DNA from: Deltaproteobacteria bacterium
GTDB taxonomy: Bacteria; Myxococcota; Kuafuiibacteriia; Kuafuiibacteriales; Kuafuiibacteriaceae
Assembly (NCBI GenBank): GCA_011526105.1
Contig: WYAZ01000178.1
Span: 1 to 64,000, forward strand
Direction of reading: 5' to 3'
Length of the DNA stretch: 64,000 bases
Both the position numbers and the translations under genes were made by a program. Below are positions 7,817 through 16,091 of this stretch, in pieces (the stretch's first letter is position 1; the number at the start of each line of letters is the position of its first letter). The notes beneath the pieces were generated by a model, which saw only the letters and a program-made list of their open reading frames with translations, was not told where the DNA came from and did not search any database.

Positions 7817-9417
7817 TTCGACTGCCGCGGCATCTCGTAGATGCTTCCCTCCCTCGACGCGATCGTGATCCAGCGATCGTTCGAGTGGTAGCTAGAGAAG
7901 TGGATCGACTTTGCGAGGACCGCGAGGGGCCGATCGCCGACGGGCACCAGGACCGAACAACGCAAATCGGTTCGCAGCGCGATGACGGCGACGCATCCGT
8001 CGACGAGCAGAAGGACTCGTCCGGGCTCCTCGTCGTCCAGAGGAATGATGCCGCTCGCGGTCTCGATAGGGCGTGACCAGCCGCAAATCGCCTCATGCAG
8101 AAAGCAGGTGGCAAACTCCGGACCGAGCTTGGGTGTGGCGTCTGTCCAAGAGCCGTCCGGCTGCTTCTGAAAGACGTTTCCCTCCGTGTCCCCGACCCAG
8201 AGCTGTGGTCCCGATTCCGTGGGTCGAACCGCGAAAGATCGAAACGCGCTTCCGTCCCGGAGGCGGCGCTCCGGTTCCCAGGTCTGTGCGCTCGAGTCGC
8301 CGAGGAACAGCGCTCCGGCCGCGGCGCCGCCAATGGCATAGGGCGTCTCGGAGAGGCCGGTCAAATACACGTCGACGCTCTTTTCGCCGGCGACGGGGAG
8401 GTGGATGTTCTCGAGCGGGCCGCCCGGAAGCATCGTGTAGATCTGGCTTGGGGTGGCACCCGCTACGAGCCGCCCATCCTCTGGGCGCACCACGACTGAG
8501 CTGATCGGTCTATCGGTCCGCGTGGCAGTTCCGACCTGTTCGAACCCATCGTCGCCAAGCCGAAGCTCGAAGAGATAGCCTTCGTCATTCGGATCGGCTT
8601 CTGCTCGGAAGCTCGCGCTCACGAAGACACGCAAACGACCCTCGCCCCGGCGGGGATCGGGATCCACGGCGAGTCCGCGGAGGCTGAAGGGTCCGCTTGG
8701 GTCCACGAGCTGAATCGCGTGACGCGGAAGATCCTCGAATGGACGACCCCGCTCGATCGACAAGATGGTGGAAAACGAGATCGCCACAAGTCGATCGTCT
8801 GGGAGCCGGTAGATCTCGCGGATCCGCAGGCCCTCCTCGAGAAAGGGCTGGCCCCCAACGATGGTATCGGGTCCGATCACCGGATCGAGGCCGCCGAACG
8901 GTGAGAACGCCGGCTCCTGCTCTCCGAGGCAGCGAGTCGTGTCCGCGGGGAGGTCGAGTGACAACTCACCCACGCTCTTCGTGAGCGCTTCCGTGGCCTC
9001 GACCGGCTGCCATCCTCGCCCCTCTTTGAGGGACAATCGCGTGGTCTCTTCGGGAATGGCGATCTGGATCCGGCTTCCGTCGTTTGATACGAAGCCCGGG
9101 TCGCAGGTCGTGCGGCCGGTGACCAGGCGCATGCTCGTCGCCCGAGTCGCGTCGAAGGCCGGCGAGGCTTCGAGAAGCTCAGCCTCGTGCCAGCCGATAA
9201 ACAGCAAGGAATCGAGATCTCCGTCGGGGAGCACGAAGTGATCCGCGGCCTCATCGATGAGCGAGATCGGTCCTTGGGTCTCGAGCACGCTCCCGGTCGC
9301 ATCCAGAGCGAGAAGGAAGCCGTAGTCGGCGCCGAAATCGTCCTGAGAGACGAAGTAGGTCGTCGACTCGGAGCATCCGAGCACGAAGAGCACGAGGCCA
9401 CAGATCGCGCTCCGCAT
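7813..9417 (-). CDS. beta-propeller-like lipoprotein, paralogous family member A
   Basis: The 534-residue lipoprotein has a short signal peptide ending VLGC (C15). After a start of the form YFVSQDD...GFLLALD it has repeated beta-strand blocks (RLVAGATPSQIYTML, YAIGGAAAGALFLGD, LWVGDTEGNVFQ) like propeller blades, and a C-terminal cysteine set ending ICGW ... DGC ... LRC. The start pattern, ICGW/ACGW and the closing cysteine pair recur in the lipoproteins at 54096 and 55876, so these are distant paralogues. It is likely anchored in the outer membrane; ligand or partner unknown. Confidence 0.75.
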   Translation of the reverse strand: MRSAICGLVLFVLGCSESTTYFVSQDDFGADYGFLLALDATGSVLETQGPISLIDEAADHFVLPDGDLDSLLFIGWHEAELLEASPAFDATRATSMRLVTGRTTCDPGFVSNDGSRIQIAIPEETTRLSLKEGRGWQPVEATEALTKSVGELSLDLPADTTRCLGEQEPAFSPFGGLDPVIGPDTIVGGQPFLEEGLRIREIYRLPDDRLVAISFSTILSIERGRPFEDLPRHAIQLVDPSGPFSLRGLAVDPDPRRGEGRLRVFVSASFRAEADPNDEGYLFELRLGDDGFEQVGTATRTDRPISSVVVRPEDGRLVAGATPSQIYTMLPGGPLENIHLPVAGEKSVDVYLTGLSETPYAIGGAAAGALFLGDSSAQTWEPERRLRDGSAFRSFAVRPTESGPQLWVGDTEGNVFQKQPDGSWTDATPKLGPEFATCFLHEAICGWSRPIETASGIIPLDDEEPGRVLLLVDGCVAVIALRTDLRCSVLVPVGDRPLAVLAKSIHFSSYHSNDRWITIASREGSIYEMPRQSN

Positions 9418-9683
9418 GGAGGCTCACTCTACCGGGGACGAATCATCAGACCAAGCAAATCGATCCCCTTCTGGCAGATCAAACATCACGTGGTGACGCG
9501 GAACCGGGCTCCAAACTTCGTGGGTCGCCTCGCGTAGCGGGTCCGGGGCTCATTCACCTGGCCGCTCGACCAGTTCATGGCTGGTGCGCTTTCGGGCCGA
9601 GACCGCGCCTGATTCCACTTCACGGCGTCGGCCGAATTGGCGTGGGTAGCCTGCGCACGAAGCACGAGGTATAGACAGCCGAA

Positions 9684-10115
9684 GTGCGTGAGATCCACGT
9701 CGTCGGGGCCGCCATTCTCCATCGCGGCCGCTGCCTCGTCGCCCGCCGCGGGCCTGGCATGAGTCTCGCGGGCAAGTGGGAGTTCCCGGGCGGAAAGGTC
9801 GAGCCGGGCGAAGGTCCACGCGAGGCTCTGGCGCGCGAGATCCGAGAAGAACTCGGCCTCGAGATCGAGGTGGGTCTCGTCGCCGGACGAGGCACGGTCA
9901 CCGCAGGCGAGAGGTTCATCGTACTCGATGTATATTTCGCCGAGCTCACGGGCGGAGCGCTCGCGCTCGCGGAGCACTCAGAGGTCTCGTGGCACGCTGC
10001 GGACACACTCATGACCCTCGACTGGGCGGAGGCCGATGTCCCGGTGCTGGAGTCGGTGCGCGCGCGGCTCGAGGCTGAGCCCTTGTCGCCCACAGAACAG
10101 AGTTCTCGGCCATGA
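9684..10115 (+). CDS. Nudix hydrolase, MutT-like
   Basis: The 143-residue protein, starting at GTG 9684, contains a full Nudix box (GGKVEPGEGPREALAREI followed by REELG) with the family spacing GX5EX7REUXEEXGU, preceded by the WEFPGGK motif typical of MutT and of CTP pyrophosphohydrolases. It should hydrolyse a damaged or surplus nucleoside triphosphate to the monophosphate, as 8-oxo-dGTP cleaning does. Length fits MutT. The next gene starts within its stop codon (ATGA), although that gene encodes an outer-membrane-like protein with no obvious link. Confidence 0.88.
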   Translation: MREIHVVGAAILHRGRCLVARRGPGMSLAGKWEFPGGKVEPGEGPREALAREIREELGLEIEVGLVAGRGTVTAGERFIVLDVYFAELTGGALALAEHSEVSWHAADTLMTLDWAEADVPVLESVRARLEAEPLSPTEQSSRP

Positions 10116-10681
10116 GCTCAGGTGCGCTCGCTCTGCTTCTGTTGGCAGCTTCTCCCACCGACGGGATCCATCTAGACGCGGGTCTCTTTGCCGCCCTTCC
10201 GTCGGCCCTCGGCACGGGCCAACTCCTCGGGCCATCGCTCGGTGCGTTCCTCGAGCTTGGAGACTGGGCGCTCGGGTCCAGCTTCCGGCTTGGCTTCGTC
10301 GAGGAGAACGATCTCGTCTGGCAGATGAGCCACACCGAGCTTCGCGCCACGGTGGGCGGGGCCCGCGCGTGGCACATCGGACGAGGCACCTTCAGCCTCG
10401 GGTTGTCGGCGGGGGTGCTGTTCGTCCACGAGTCGCGGCTTCGTCATCAAGCGGCTCGCCTCGCCTCGGTGGGCCTCCCGGTCGAGGAGAGCTCCTGGGC
10501 GACGGGACCCTTCGCGAGCCTCGATGCCGCGGTGCGCGTGTATTTCTACGACCCGCTCTGGCTCGGCGCCGAGGGCGGGCCCACGCTGGCGCTTCTTCGG
10601 GGAGAGGACGAGCTCGCGCTGCGACCGGGTTGGTGGCTGGGGATCTCCTTTGGTTACGCCTTCGGTCGGGACACGCTCTAG
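10112..10681 (+). CDS. small outer-membrane beta-barrel-like protein
   Basis: The ATG overlaps the Nudix stop (ATGA). The 189-residue product has a weak signal sequence (ALALLLLAAS) and then amphipathic strands with aromatic residues and Gly turns (GAFLELGDWALGSSFRLGF, VYFYDPLWLGAEGG) ending LGISFGYAFGRDTL, which looks like a barrel ending just before the stop. It is probably an eight-strand-type outer-membrane protein. Family not recognised. Confidence 0.6.
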   Translation: MSSGALALLLLAASPTDGIHLDAGLFAALPSALGTGQLLGPSLGAFLELGDWALGSSFRLGFVEENDLVWQMSHTELRATVGGARAWHIGRGTFSLGLSAGVLFVHESRLRHQAARLASVGLPVEESSWATGPFASLDAAVRVYFYDPLWLGAEGGPTLALLRGEDELALRPGWWLGISFGYAFGRDTL

Positions 10682-10693
10682 AGCTCGGCCCGA

Positions 10694-10854
10694 GAGCTCA
10701 TCTCAAAGCCCCCTCGGTCGCGATCTCGGCCGATCCGCGTCGGTGCGCGGTGTTGGTCCTCCTCGCGTTATCAAAGGATAGCGCGTTCGTCGGCCCGCCT
10801 TGCGCACCTCGCGTCTCGGCCGTCTCGCTCGGTCGGGAGTTCTGAGATGAGCTC
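10694..10854. repeat. MITE-like palindromic element, copy 2 (161 bp)
   Basis: The element begins GAGCTCATCTCAAAGCCCCC and ends TCTGAGATGAGCTC. Its reverse complement aligns closely with copy 1 (753-863) across both ends and the block GCGAGAC...GCAAGGCGGGCCGACG, but it carries about 50 extra central bases. Copy 1 could be an internal deletion of this form. It lies between two same-strand genes, clear of both. Confidence 0.7.
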
Positions 10855-10892
10855 TAGCCAGAACCCGCCGGAGCACCTTATCCTCCCGTTCG

Positions 10893-11888
10893 ATGAGCGC
10901 GCTTCACAGAGCCTTACCCGCGCTCTTCTTGGTCTCGCTTGCGTGCGGCCAGGTCAGCGAGCTCGGCAGCGAACCCGAGCCCCTCTTTCACCTTCGCGCC
11001 CACCTCTCGCAGCTCATCACCCCGCCCTCTGAAGGCTTCACGAATCTTCGGGCTGGTCTGATGTGGGCCGGCGTGCCGGTCTTTGTGCCCTACTGCTTCG
11101 AGTACGGGACCAATCCAACCAAGCCGCTGCAGCTCCCCACCAAGGTGGCGAAGGTGGGTTGCCGAGATCCCTTCGACATCGTGCCTGGACTCGGGGGACC
11201 GACCGTTTCGATCGACCCAAACACGCAGACCTTCCAGATCCCCGTCACCCAACTCCCCAGCGCTGAAGTGCTCATCGGCACGCTCGAGCAGCGCATGGCG
11301 TTCGCCTCGATCATCGTCTTCGATGACATCAACGGGGATGGAGAGCTCGATCTGTCTCGCGGTTGCGGTCAGTTCGGGGGCGGCGGTCGGCCTCGAGAGC
11401 CCATCTATGCATCCTCCTTCACGAGCCTAAGGAAGCGACAGACACGCGTCTCCTATGTCGAAGGGCCCTTCGACCTCGACTCGTTCTACTACCCGCATCC
11501 CAAGTGTCCCCAGGTGCCGCCCGAGGGCTTCTCGATCTGGGAGGTGGATGAAGCGTTCGCCTTCGAGCCCGACTGCACGATTCACGACATCTATCACGAG
11601 GTCGAACTCACACCGGTGGCGCCGCTGGAGCTTCGTCCGCTCACCTGCGTTCAACGCGAGCGCGAGAGCTTTCCGAGAGCGCCTCGCATGCAGGCACCCG
11701 ACGAAGACGACGTCTGGGAGTGCACCAAACAAGGCGGGCTCGCGGTGTCGAACCCGGGCTGTCAGTGCCCCGAGGTGCGCGTCTTCACGCTGTCCGGGTG
11801 CAGCGACGATCTCGAGTGTGAGAAGCCGGAATGGGATGTCCGTGAGACGCCGCCCGAGTGGTGGCCCTGCGAGCCCCCGAACCCGTGA
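10893..11888 (+). CDS. lipoprotein in TonB-receptor operon
   Basis: The 331-residue protein has a lipoprotein signal peptide ending SLAC (C18). The mature part has Pro-rich ends, an FDDINGDGELD stretch resembling a calcium-binding loop, and many cysteines. It is followed by overlapping genes for an outer-membrane protein and a TonB-dependent receptor, so it probably sits at the outer membrane as a ligand-capture or accessory part of that uptake system. No family name can be assigned from sequence. Confidence 0.7.
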   Translation: MSALHRALPALFLVSLACGQVSELGSEPEPLFHLRAHLSQLITPPSEGFTNLRAGLMWAGVPVFVPYCFEYGTNPTKPLQLPTKVAKVGCRDPFDIVPGLGGPTVSIDPNTQTFQIPVTQLPSAEVLIGTLEQRMAFASIIVFDDINGDGELDLSRGCGQFGGGGRPREPIYASSFTSLRKRQTRVSYVEGPFDLDSFYYPHPKCPQVPPEGFSIWEVDEAFAFEPDCTIHDIYHEVELTPVAPLELRPLTCVQRERESFPRAPRMQAPDEDDVWECTKQGGLAVSNPGCQCPEVRVFTLSGCSDDLECEKPEWDVRETPPEWWPCEPPNP

Positions 11889-12574
11889 CGTCGGCGCTCG
11901 TTCTCACGCTCGCCCTCATGACGACCGGCCTCGAAGCGGAGTCGGAGCCCGAGCCCGAGGTCAAGACCTCGCTCGCGATCGAGACGCCGGAAGAATCATG
12001 GCGCCGCGCCGGCTTTCGCGTCTCGCTCGGATACATGCTCGATGGGCTTCTCGCGGTCGATGGCCCGCCGGATGGCGCGGTTCACACCGCGATCGTCCGC
12101 GTCGGCGCCAGGCTCGATGAGGACTGGTCGCTGTTTGCCACCCTGCGATACGGCGTGCGGCACAGCCGTCCGCTCGGGCTCAGATACAGCGGTACCGTCG
12201 AGCCCACGGTGCATCTCTTCGATGGTCTCACGCTGGCCGTGGGTGTGGGCGTGGCGGGGTTCGTGATCACCGAGACCGAGGTCTCGAGCCCCGAGCCCGA
12301 GTCCGACATCGTCGCGAGCTACACCCTTCCCGAAGCGAAGCCGCTCCTAGGGGCGTGTCTCGGGGCCGGCGTCATCGCGCTGCTTCGCGCCGACTACGTC
12401 TTGGTCTCGAGTGACCTGCTCTCCTATGGCCCCACGGTCCAATTCGATACCCAGTGGACGGGATGTGTCGAGCAACTCGGTCGCTCCGATCCGGACACCG
12501 GCGAACCCATCCTGCTTCGGCAGTACTGGCAGCACTTCGGCGCGAGCGTGGGCTTCGCGTTTTGGTGGCGATGA
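11885..12574 (+). CDS. outer-membrane beta-barrel-like protein in TonB-receptor operon
   Basis: A GTG at 11885 overlaps the upstream stop as GTGA and gives 229 residues starting with a signal sequence (ALVLTLALMTTGLEA). Strand-like segments with Gly/Tyr turns (FRVSLGYMLDGLL, LRYGVRHSRPLGLRYSG, GASVGFAFWWR at the very end) indicate an outer-membrane barrel; a C-terminal aromatic-Arg end is usual for such proteins. The next gene starts inside its stop (ATGA), so it is coupled to the TonB receptor. Confidence 0.65.
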   Translation: MTSALVLTLALMTTGLEAESEPEPEVKTSLAIETPEESWRRAGFRVSLGYMLDGLLAVDGPPDGAVHTAIVRVGARLDEDWSLFATLRYGVRHSRPLGLRYSGTVEPTVHLFDGLTLAVGVGVAGFVITETEVSSPEPESDIVASYTLPEAKPLLGACLGAGVIALLRADYVLVSSDLLSYGPTVQFDTQWTGCVEQLGRSDPDTGEPILLRQYWQHFGASVGFAFWWR

Positions 12575-15090
12575 TCATGCGCATCGCGCCGCTGGTGATC
12601 GCTCTCGCGGGTGTTCTTCATCCCTTCGCCGCGGAGGGTCAGCCGACCTCCGCAGCGCCGGACCTGAGCCCGCCCGTGCCGCTCGGTGATGCGATCATTC
12701 GTGCGCCGCAGGGACTCGTCCTCGACGCCCCAAAGGCCGCGACGGTTCGCATCCGCGTGGATGAGCGGGGCGAGGTGCAGCGAGTGGAGATCACAGAGAG
12801 CGCTGGCCTCGTGCTCGATGAGGTGATGCTCACCGGCGCCACCTGGTTCACCTTCGAGCCGGCGCGGCACAAGGGCAAGCCGGTGCCGGTGGACATCAAC
12901 TTCACGCAGATCTTCGAGCCTTCTCCGCAGAAAGACCTCGTGATCGCCCCGCAAGAAAGCGGCGTGCTCCAGCTTCACCTCGAGGAGCGGGGGACCCGAA
13001 AGCCCCTCGCTTTTGCCACCGTTATCATCATCGCGGGCGATGCGCGTACGACGCACGAAGGTGATGAGTCCGGGGTGTTTGAGTTGGCGCTTCCGCCGGG
13101 CCAGGTCCGTGTCGAGGTCATCGCATCCGACTTCGAGCCGTTTCTGCAAAACGAGGAGATCGTGAAAGATGAGCGGCGCGCAGTCAGCTACTTGCTCGAA
13201 CGCGCCAGCCGCAATCCCTACGAGGTCATCGTCACGGGTGAGCGAGTGCGAACCGAGATCTCCCAAACCTCGCTGCGCGGCCGCGACATCAAGCAGGTGC
13301 CAGGCACCTTTGGTGACCCCTTTCGTGTCATCCAAACCCTGCCTGGGGTGTCGTCGATCATGTCGCTGCTTCCGTTTCCGGTCGTGCGTGGATCCAGCCC
13401 CGGCAACACCGGATTCTTGATCGACGGGGTGAGGGTCCCGCTCTTGTTTCACCTCTTGGCGGGGCCTTCGGTGATTCACCCGGAGTTCATCGACGAGATC
13501 GTCTTCTCTCCCGGGGCCTTTCCGGTCGAGTACGGCGGCTACACCGGGGGCATCGTGGATGGAAAGACCCGCTCGGCCCGCAAAGACGAGCGCCGCGTCG
13601 AGTTGGATCTCAACTTCTTCCAAGCCGGCCTGCTCGTGCGCCAGCCGATCGAGCCTCTAGGCCTGCGCGCGACCGTAGCCGGTCGGGTCGGCTATCCCGG
13701 CTTGATCTTGAGCCTCGCGAGCCCACGCACCGGGCTCAGCTACTGGGACTATCAGGCGCGATTCGATGGAGGCGACCGCAAGTCCGGCTACACGGTGTTT
13801 GTTTTTGGGGCGCGCGATGGTCTGTCGGCGATCCCGGACGGATTGCCGGACGACGCGGACAAAGAGCCGGTGTTACGGTTTCAGTTTCACCGCTTGGACC
13901 TTCGTTATCACCACCAGGTCGGGCCGCTCGAGGGCAACTATCAGCTCACCTTCGGCTACGATGACTCGCTCTCGGGGGAGAACGCGGAGCTTTCGAGTCT
14001 CAATATCACCCCGCGGCTCCGATGGGCGGTCGAGCTGATGCCCGAGCTCGACCTGCGAATCGGCATCGACCTGCTCGCGCGGCACTCGGACTTCACCGCC
14101 AACGAAGACGGCGCGGGTCCCATCGCCGATCTGCTCGGGACCGACGGCGAGCCCACGAACACCCTCTACAACGGGGGCGCGCTGCTCGAGGCCTTTGTAA
14201 AGCCCTCCGAGCGGTGGGTCATTCGTCCGGGGGTTCGGGTCGACATCTATCACGACACGAACCTCCGTCACGTCGCGGTCGATCCGCGTCTTCTGGCTCG
14301 TTATCGGCTGCTCGAAGGCAAGCCGGAGCTTTGGCTGAAGGCGGGCGTGGGTCTGTATCATCAGCCCCCTCGGTTCACGGTGCCGCTGCCGGGCCTCGAT
14401 CAGATCGCGTTCGAGAAGGGTCTGCTCGAGTCGATCCAGACCACGGTGGGGGCGGAGCTTCGCTTGGCCAAGAGCTGGAGCATCGACGTACAGACCTACG
14501 TCAACTTCATGGACCCGATCTTCTACGACCTGCAGATCAATCCCAGCGTGGACAACGTGCTCAACCAAGGACCGGGCGGGCTCCCGGGCGAGATCCCCAT
14601 CGAGCTCCCCACCGACGACGACGGGGTTGACGACCGGCTCGATGAGCTCTTGGCGGCGGCGGTCGGCCGCTCCTACGGGGTGGAGGTGCTACTGCGTCGC
14701 GAGAGCATCGACGGCCTCTCGGGCTGGCTCTCGTACACGCTCTCGCGCAGCGAGCGCGATCGGGATGGCTCCTGGGTGTCGTTCGACTTCGACCGGAGCC
14801 ACATCCTGAACCTCGTGCTGGGGCTGCCGCTGCCGCGTCGGTGGCATGTGGGTCTGCGCGGACAGCTTCAGACCGGCCGGCCTCTCACGACCACCACCGG
14901 TCTGTCTTCGGCGCGGACCGGGACCTTCGTTCGCTTCGATCTTCGAGTGGACAAGACCGCGATCTGGAACGACTGGTTGCTCGACTTCTACATCGACGTG
15001 AGCAACGCGGTGCTCGCGGCGGAAGAGCTCGCGCCGGAGCAGCAGCTTCGCTACGTGCTCGCGACCCTCGGCTTTCGCGCTCTCTTCTAG
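12571..15090 (+). CDS. TonB-dependent receptor with N-terminal TonB-C-like domain
   Basis: Starting at the ATG that overlaps the previous stop, the 839-residue protein has a signal peptide, a TonB-C-like domain (about 40-117: ATVRIRVDERGEVQRVEI ... WFTFEPARHKGKPV), a carboxypeptidase-regulatory-like beta domain (about 130-210), a plug (about 225-335, with LPGV, PVVRGSSPGNTGFLIDGVRVP) and a 22-strand-type barrel to the end (TLGFRALF, terminal Phe). It should import a ligand across the outer membrane using proton-motive force. The TonB-like domain in the same chain as the receptor is unusual outside myxobacteria-like lineages. Substrate unknown. It shares CTAG (15087-15090) with the convergent gene. 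Confidence 0.85.
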   Translation: MIMRIAPLVIALAGVLHPFAAEGQPTSAAPDLSPPVPLGDAIIRAPQGLVLDAPKAATVRIRVDERGEVQRVEITESAGLVLDEVMLTGATWFTFEPARHKGKPVPVDINFTQIFEPSPQKDLVIAPQESGVLQLHLEERGTRKPLAFATVIIIAGDARTTHEGDESGVFELALPPGQVRVEVIASDFEPFLQNEEIVKDERRAVSYLLERASRNPYEVIVTGERVRTEISQTSLRGRDIKQVPGTFGDPFRVIQTLPGVSSIMSLLPFPVVRGSSPGNTGFLIDGVRVPLLFHLLAGPSVIHPEFIDEIVFSPGAFPVEYGGYTGGIVDGKTRSARKDERRVELDLNFFQAGLLVRQPIEPLGLRATVAGRVGYPGLILSLASPRTGLSYWDYQARFDGGDRKSGYTVFVFGARDGLSAIPDGLPDDADKEPVLRFQFHRLDLRYHHQVGPLEGNYQLTFGYDDSLSGENAELSSLNITPRLRWAVELMPELDLRIGIDLLARHSDFTANEDGAGPIADLLGTDGEPTNTLYNGGALLEAFVKPSERWVIRPGVRVDIYHDTNLRHVAVDPRLLARYRLLEGKPELWLKAGVGLYHQPPRFTVPLPGLDQIAFEKGLLESIQTTVGAELRLAKSWSIDVQTYVNFMDPIFYDLQINPSVDNVLNQGPGGLPGEIPIELPTDDDGVDDRLDELLAAAVGRSYGVEVLLRRESIDGLSGWLSYTLSRSERDRDGSWVSFDFDRSHILNLVLGLPLPRRWHVGLRGQLQTGRPLTTTTGLSSARTGTFVRFDLRVDKTAIWNDWLLDFYIDVSNAVLAAEELAPEQQLRYVLATLGFRALF

Positions 15091-15332
15091 GCGCGAGGTT
15101 CACGGCCCATGAGGCCCTCCCACTCGGCGGACTCGACGCTGAAGCTCACCATGAAGTGCTTTGGGTCTGCGGGACAGCGGATGAGGTGGATGGGTCCATC
15201 CGGCTGGCCCTCGAAGCGTCGGACTTCGAGCTTGGCGCTGCACTGGCCGCAATGTGGCTCGAGCTCCCCGAGCCGGATGCGCTCGTAGATCTCATGGTTC
15301 GCGGTCTCTTTGTTCATGACGATCGGTTTCAT
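15087..15332 (-). CDS. small Cys-containing protein
   Basis: The 81-residue protein has a CGQC pair (about residues 28-31) and a later Cys (RCPADPKHF, around 53) that could bind a metal. It lacks a signal peptide. It starts 3 bases after the HESSH-protein stop and is the last gene of a three-gene leftward operon with two HExxH proteins, so it might be a partner or inhibitor of one of them. That is inference from position. Confidence 0.55.
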   Translation of the reverse strand: MKPIVMNKETANHEIYERIRLGELEPHCGQCSAKLEVRRFEGQPDGPIHLIRCPADPKHFMVSFSVESAEWEGLMGREPRA

Positions 15333-15335
15333 GGT

Positions 15336-16046
15336 TCACTCCAAGTGAGGATAGTGCCTCTTGACGTAGGACGTGATGAGCCGCCGGTCCCAGGCGCGGG
15401 GCCGACGTCCGTGGATGTACAAGAACTCTCGTGCGTGGGCGCGGATCTCATCCTCGAGGTCGTTGATGTGACCGCGTGCGAAGCGCTGGATGTGACTGCT
15501 CTCGTGCACAAAGGTGCCGACGGCGCTCTTGGCGCTTGGATGTTTCGCGACATACACGATGATGCGGTTCGCGTGCCAGTCCGCCTCACCAAGGACCGAC
15601 CTGGGCCGGCTCGTGAAGTCGAAGACGACCTCGGTGCCGTGCGCTTGGATCTGGGCATAGGCGCGCCGCGCTAGTGGATGAGACGCGATCTCCTCTCGGA
15701 TCTCGTCGAGGGTGGTTGAAGCTCGAACCGTCGCGATGGAGCCGATGATCCTGAGCCGGTGGGCAGGGAGGTGGGCGTGGTGGCCAGCCAAACCAGCGTA
15801 GCGACTTCGGCCCGGCGCAGTCGTGTTCGTGCCCTCGTAGCGGTCGCGTGATGGGCGCAGATCGCTTCGCTCTCTCGCGCGCCGGCTTCGACCAGGATCA
15901 GGGGTGGACAGTCGTGGGCGCGCTGCGCTGCGGATGGGAGGGGGCATGCGCTTCGGCAGAGCAAGACAGAGGCCAGGCTCGAGCGCGAGCGTCTGCTCAT
16001 CTCGTCCGACTTTGTCCGAGTCAGTGTCCGAAAACCGAACGGACAT
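15336..16046 (-). CDS. HExxH putative zinc metalloprotease
   Basis: The C-terminal 120 residues look well formed: VFDFTSRPRSVLGEADW, RIIVYVAKHP, then GTFVHESSHIQRF, where H-E-S-S-H fits a zinc-binding HExxH helix, then AREFLYIHGRRPRAW. The N-terminal 90 residues are Arg/Pro-rich and may be non-native; starts at 16046 or 15947 are both possible. It lies 45 bases after an M91-like metalloprotease gene, suggesting a related role. No family recognised. Confidence 0.55.
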   Translation of the reverse strand: MSVRFSDTDSDKVGRDEQTLALEPGLCLALPKRMPPPIRSAARPRLSTPDPGRSRRARERSDLRPSRDRYEGTNTTAPGRSRYAGLAGHHAHLPAHRLRIIGSIATVRASTTLDEIREEIASHPLARRAYAQIQAHGTEVVFDFTSRPRSVLGEADWHANRIIVYVAKHPSAKSAVGTFVHESSHIQRFARGHINDLEDEIRAHAREFLYIHGRRPRAWDRRLITSYVKRHYPHLE

Positions 16047-16091
16047 CCCGGATGAATCGGACGCGACCGCGGCGAAACCTGCGCGCGACCC

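Noticed and set aside
10112-10120. ATGAGCTCA at the start of the small barrel gene as a third copy of the repeat end
   Set aside because: Only nine bases match; the flanking GAGATGAGCTC and C-run of the element are absent.
12424-13623. 399-residue minus-strand frame inside the TonB receptor gene
   Set aside because: It lies antisense to a well-formed TonB-C/receptor sequence and has no domain of its own.
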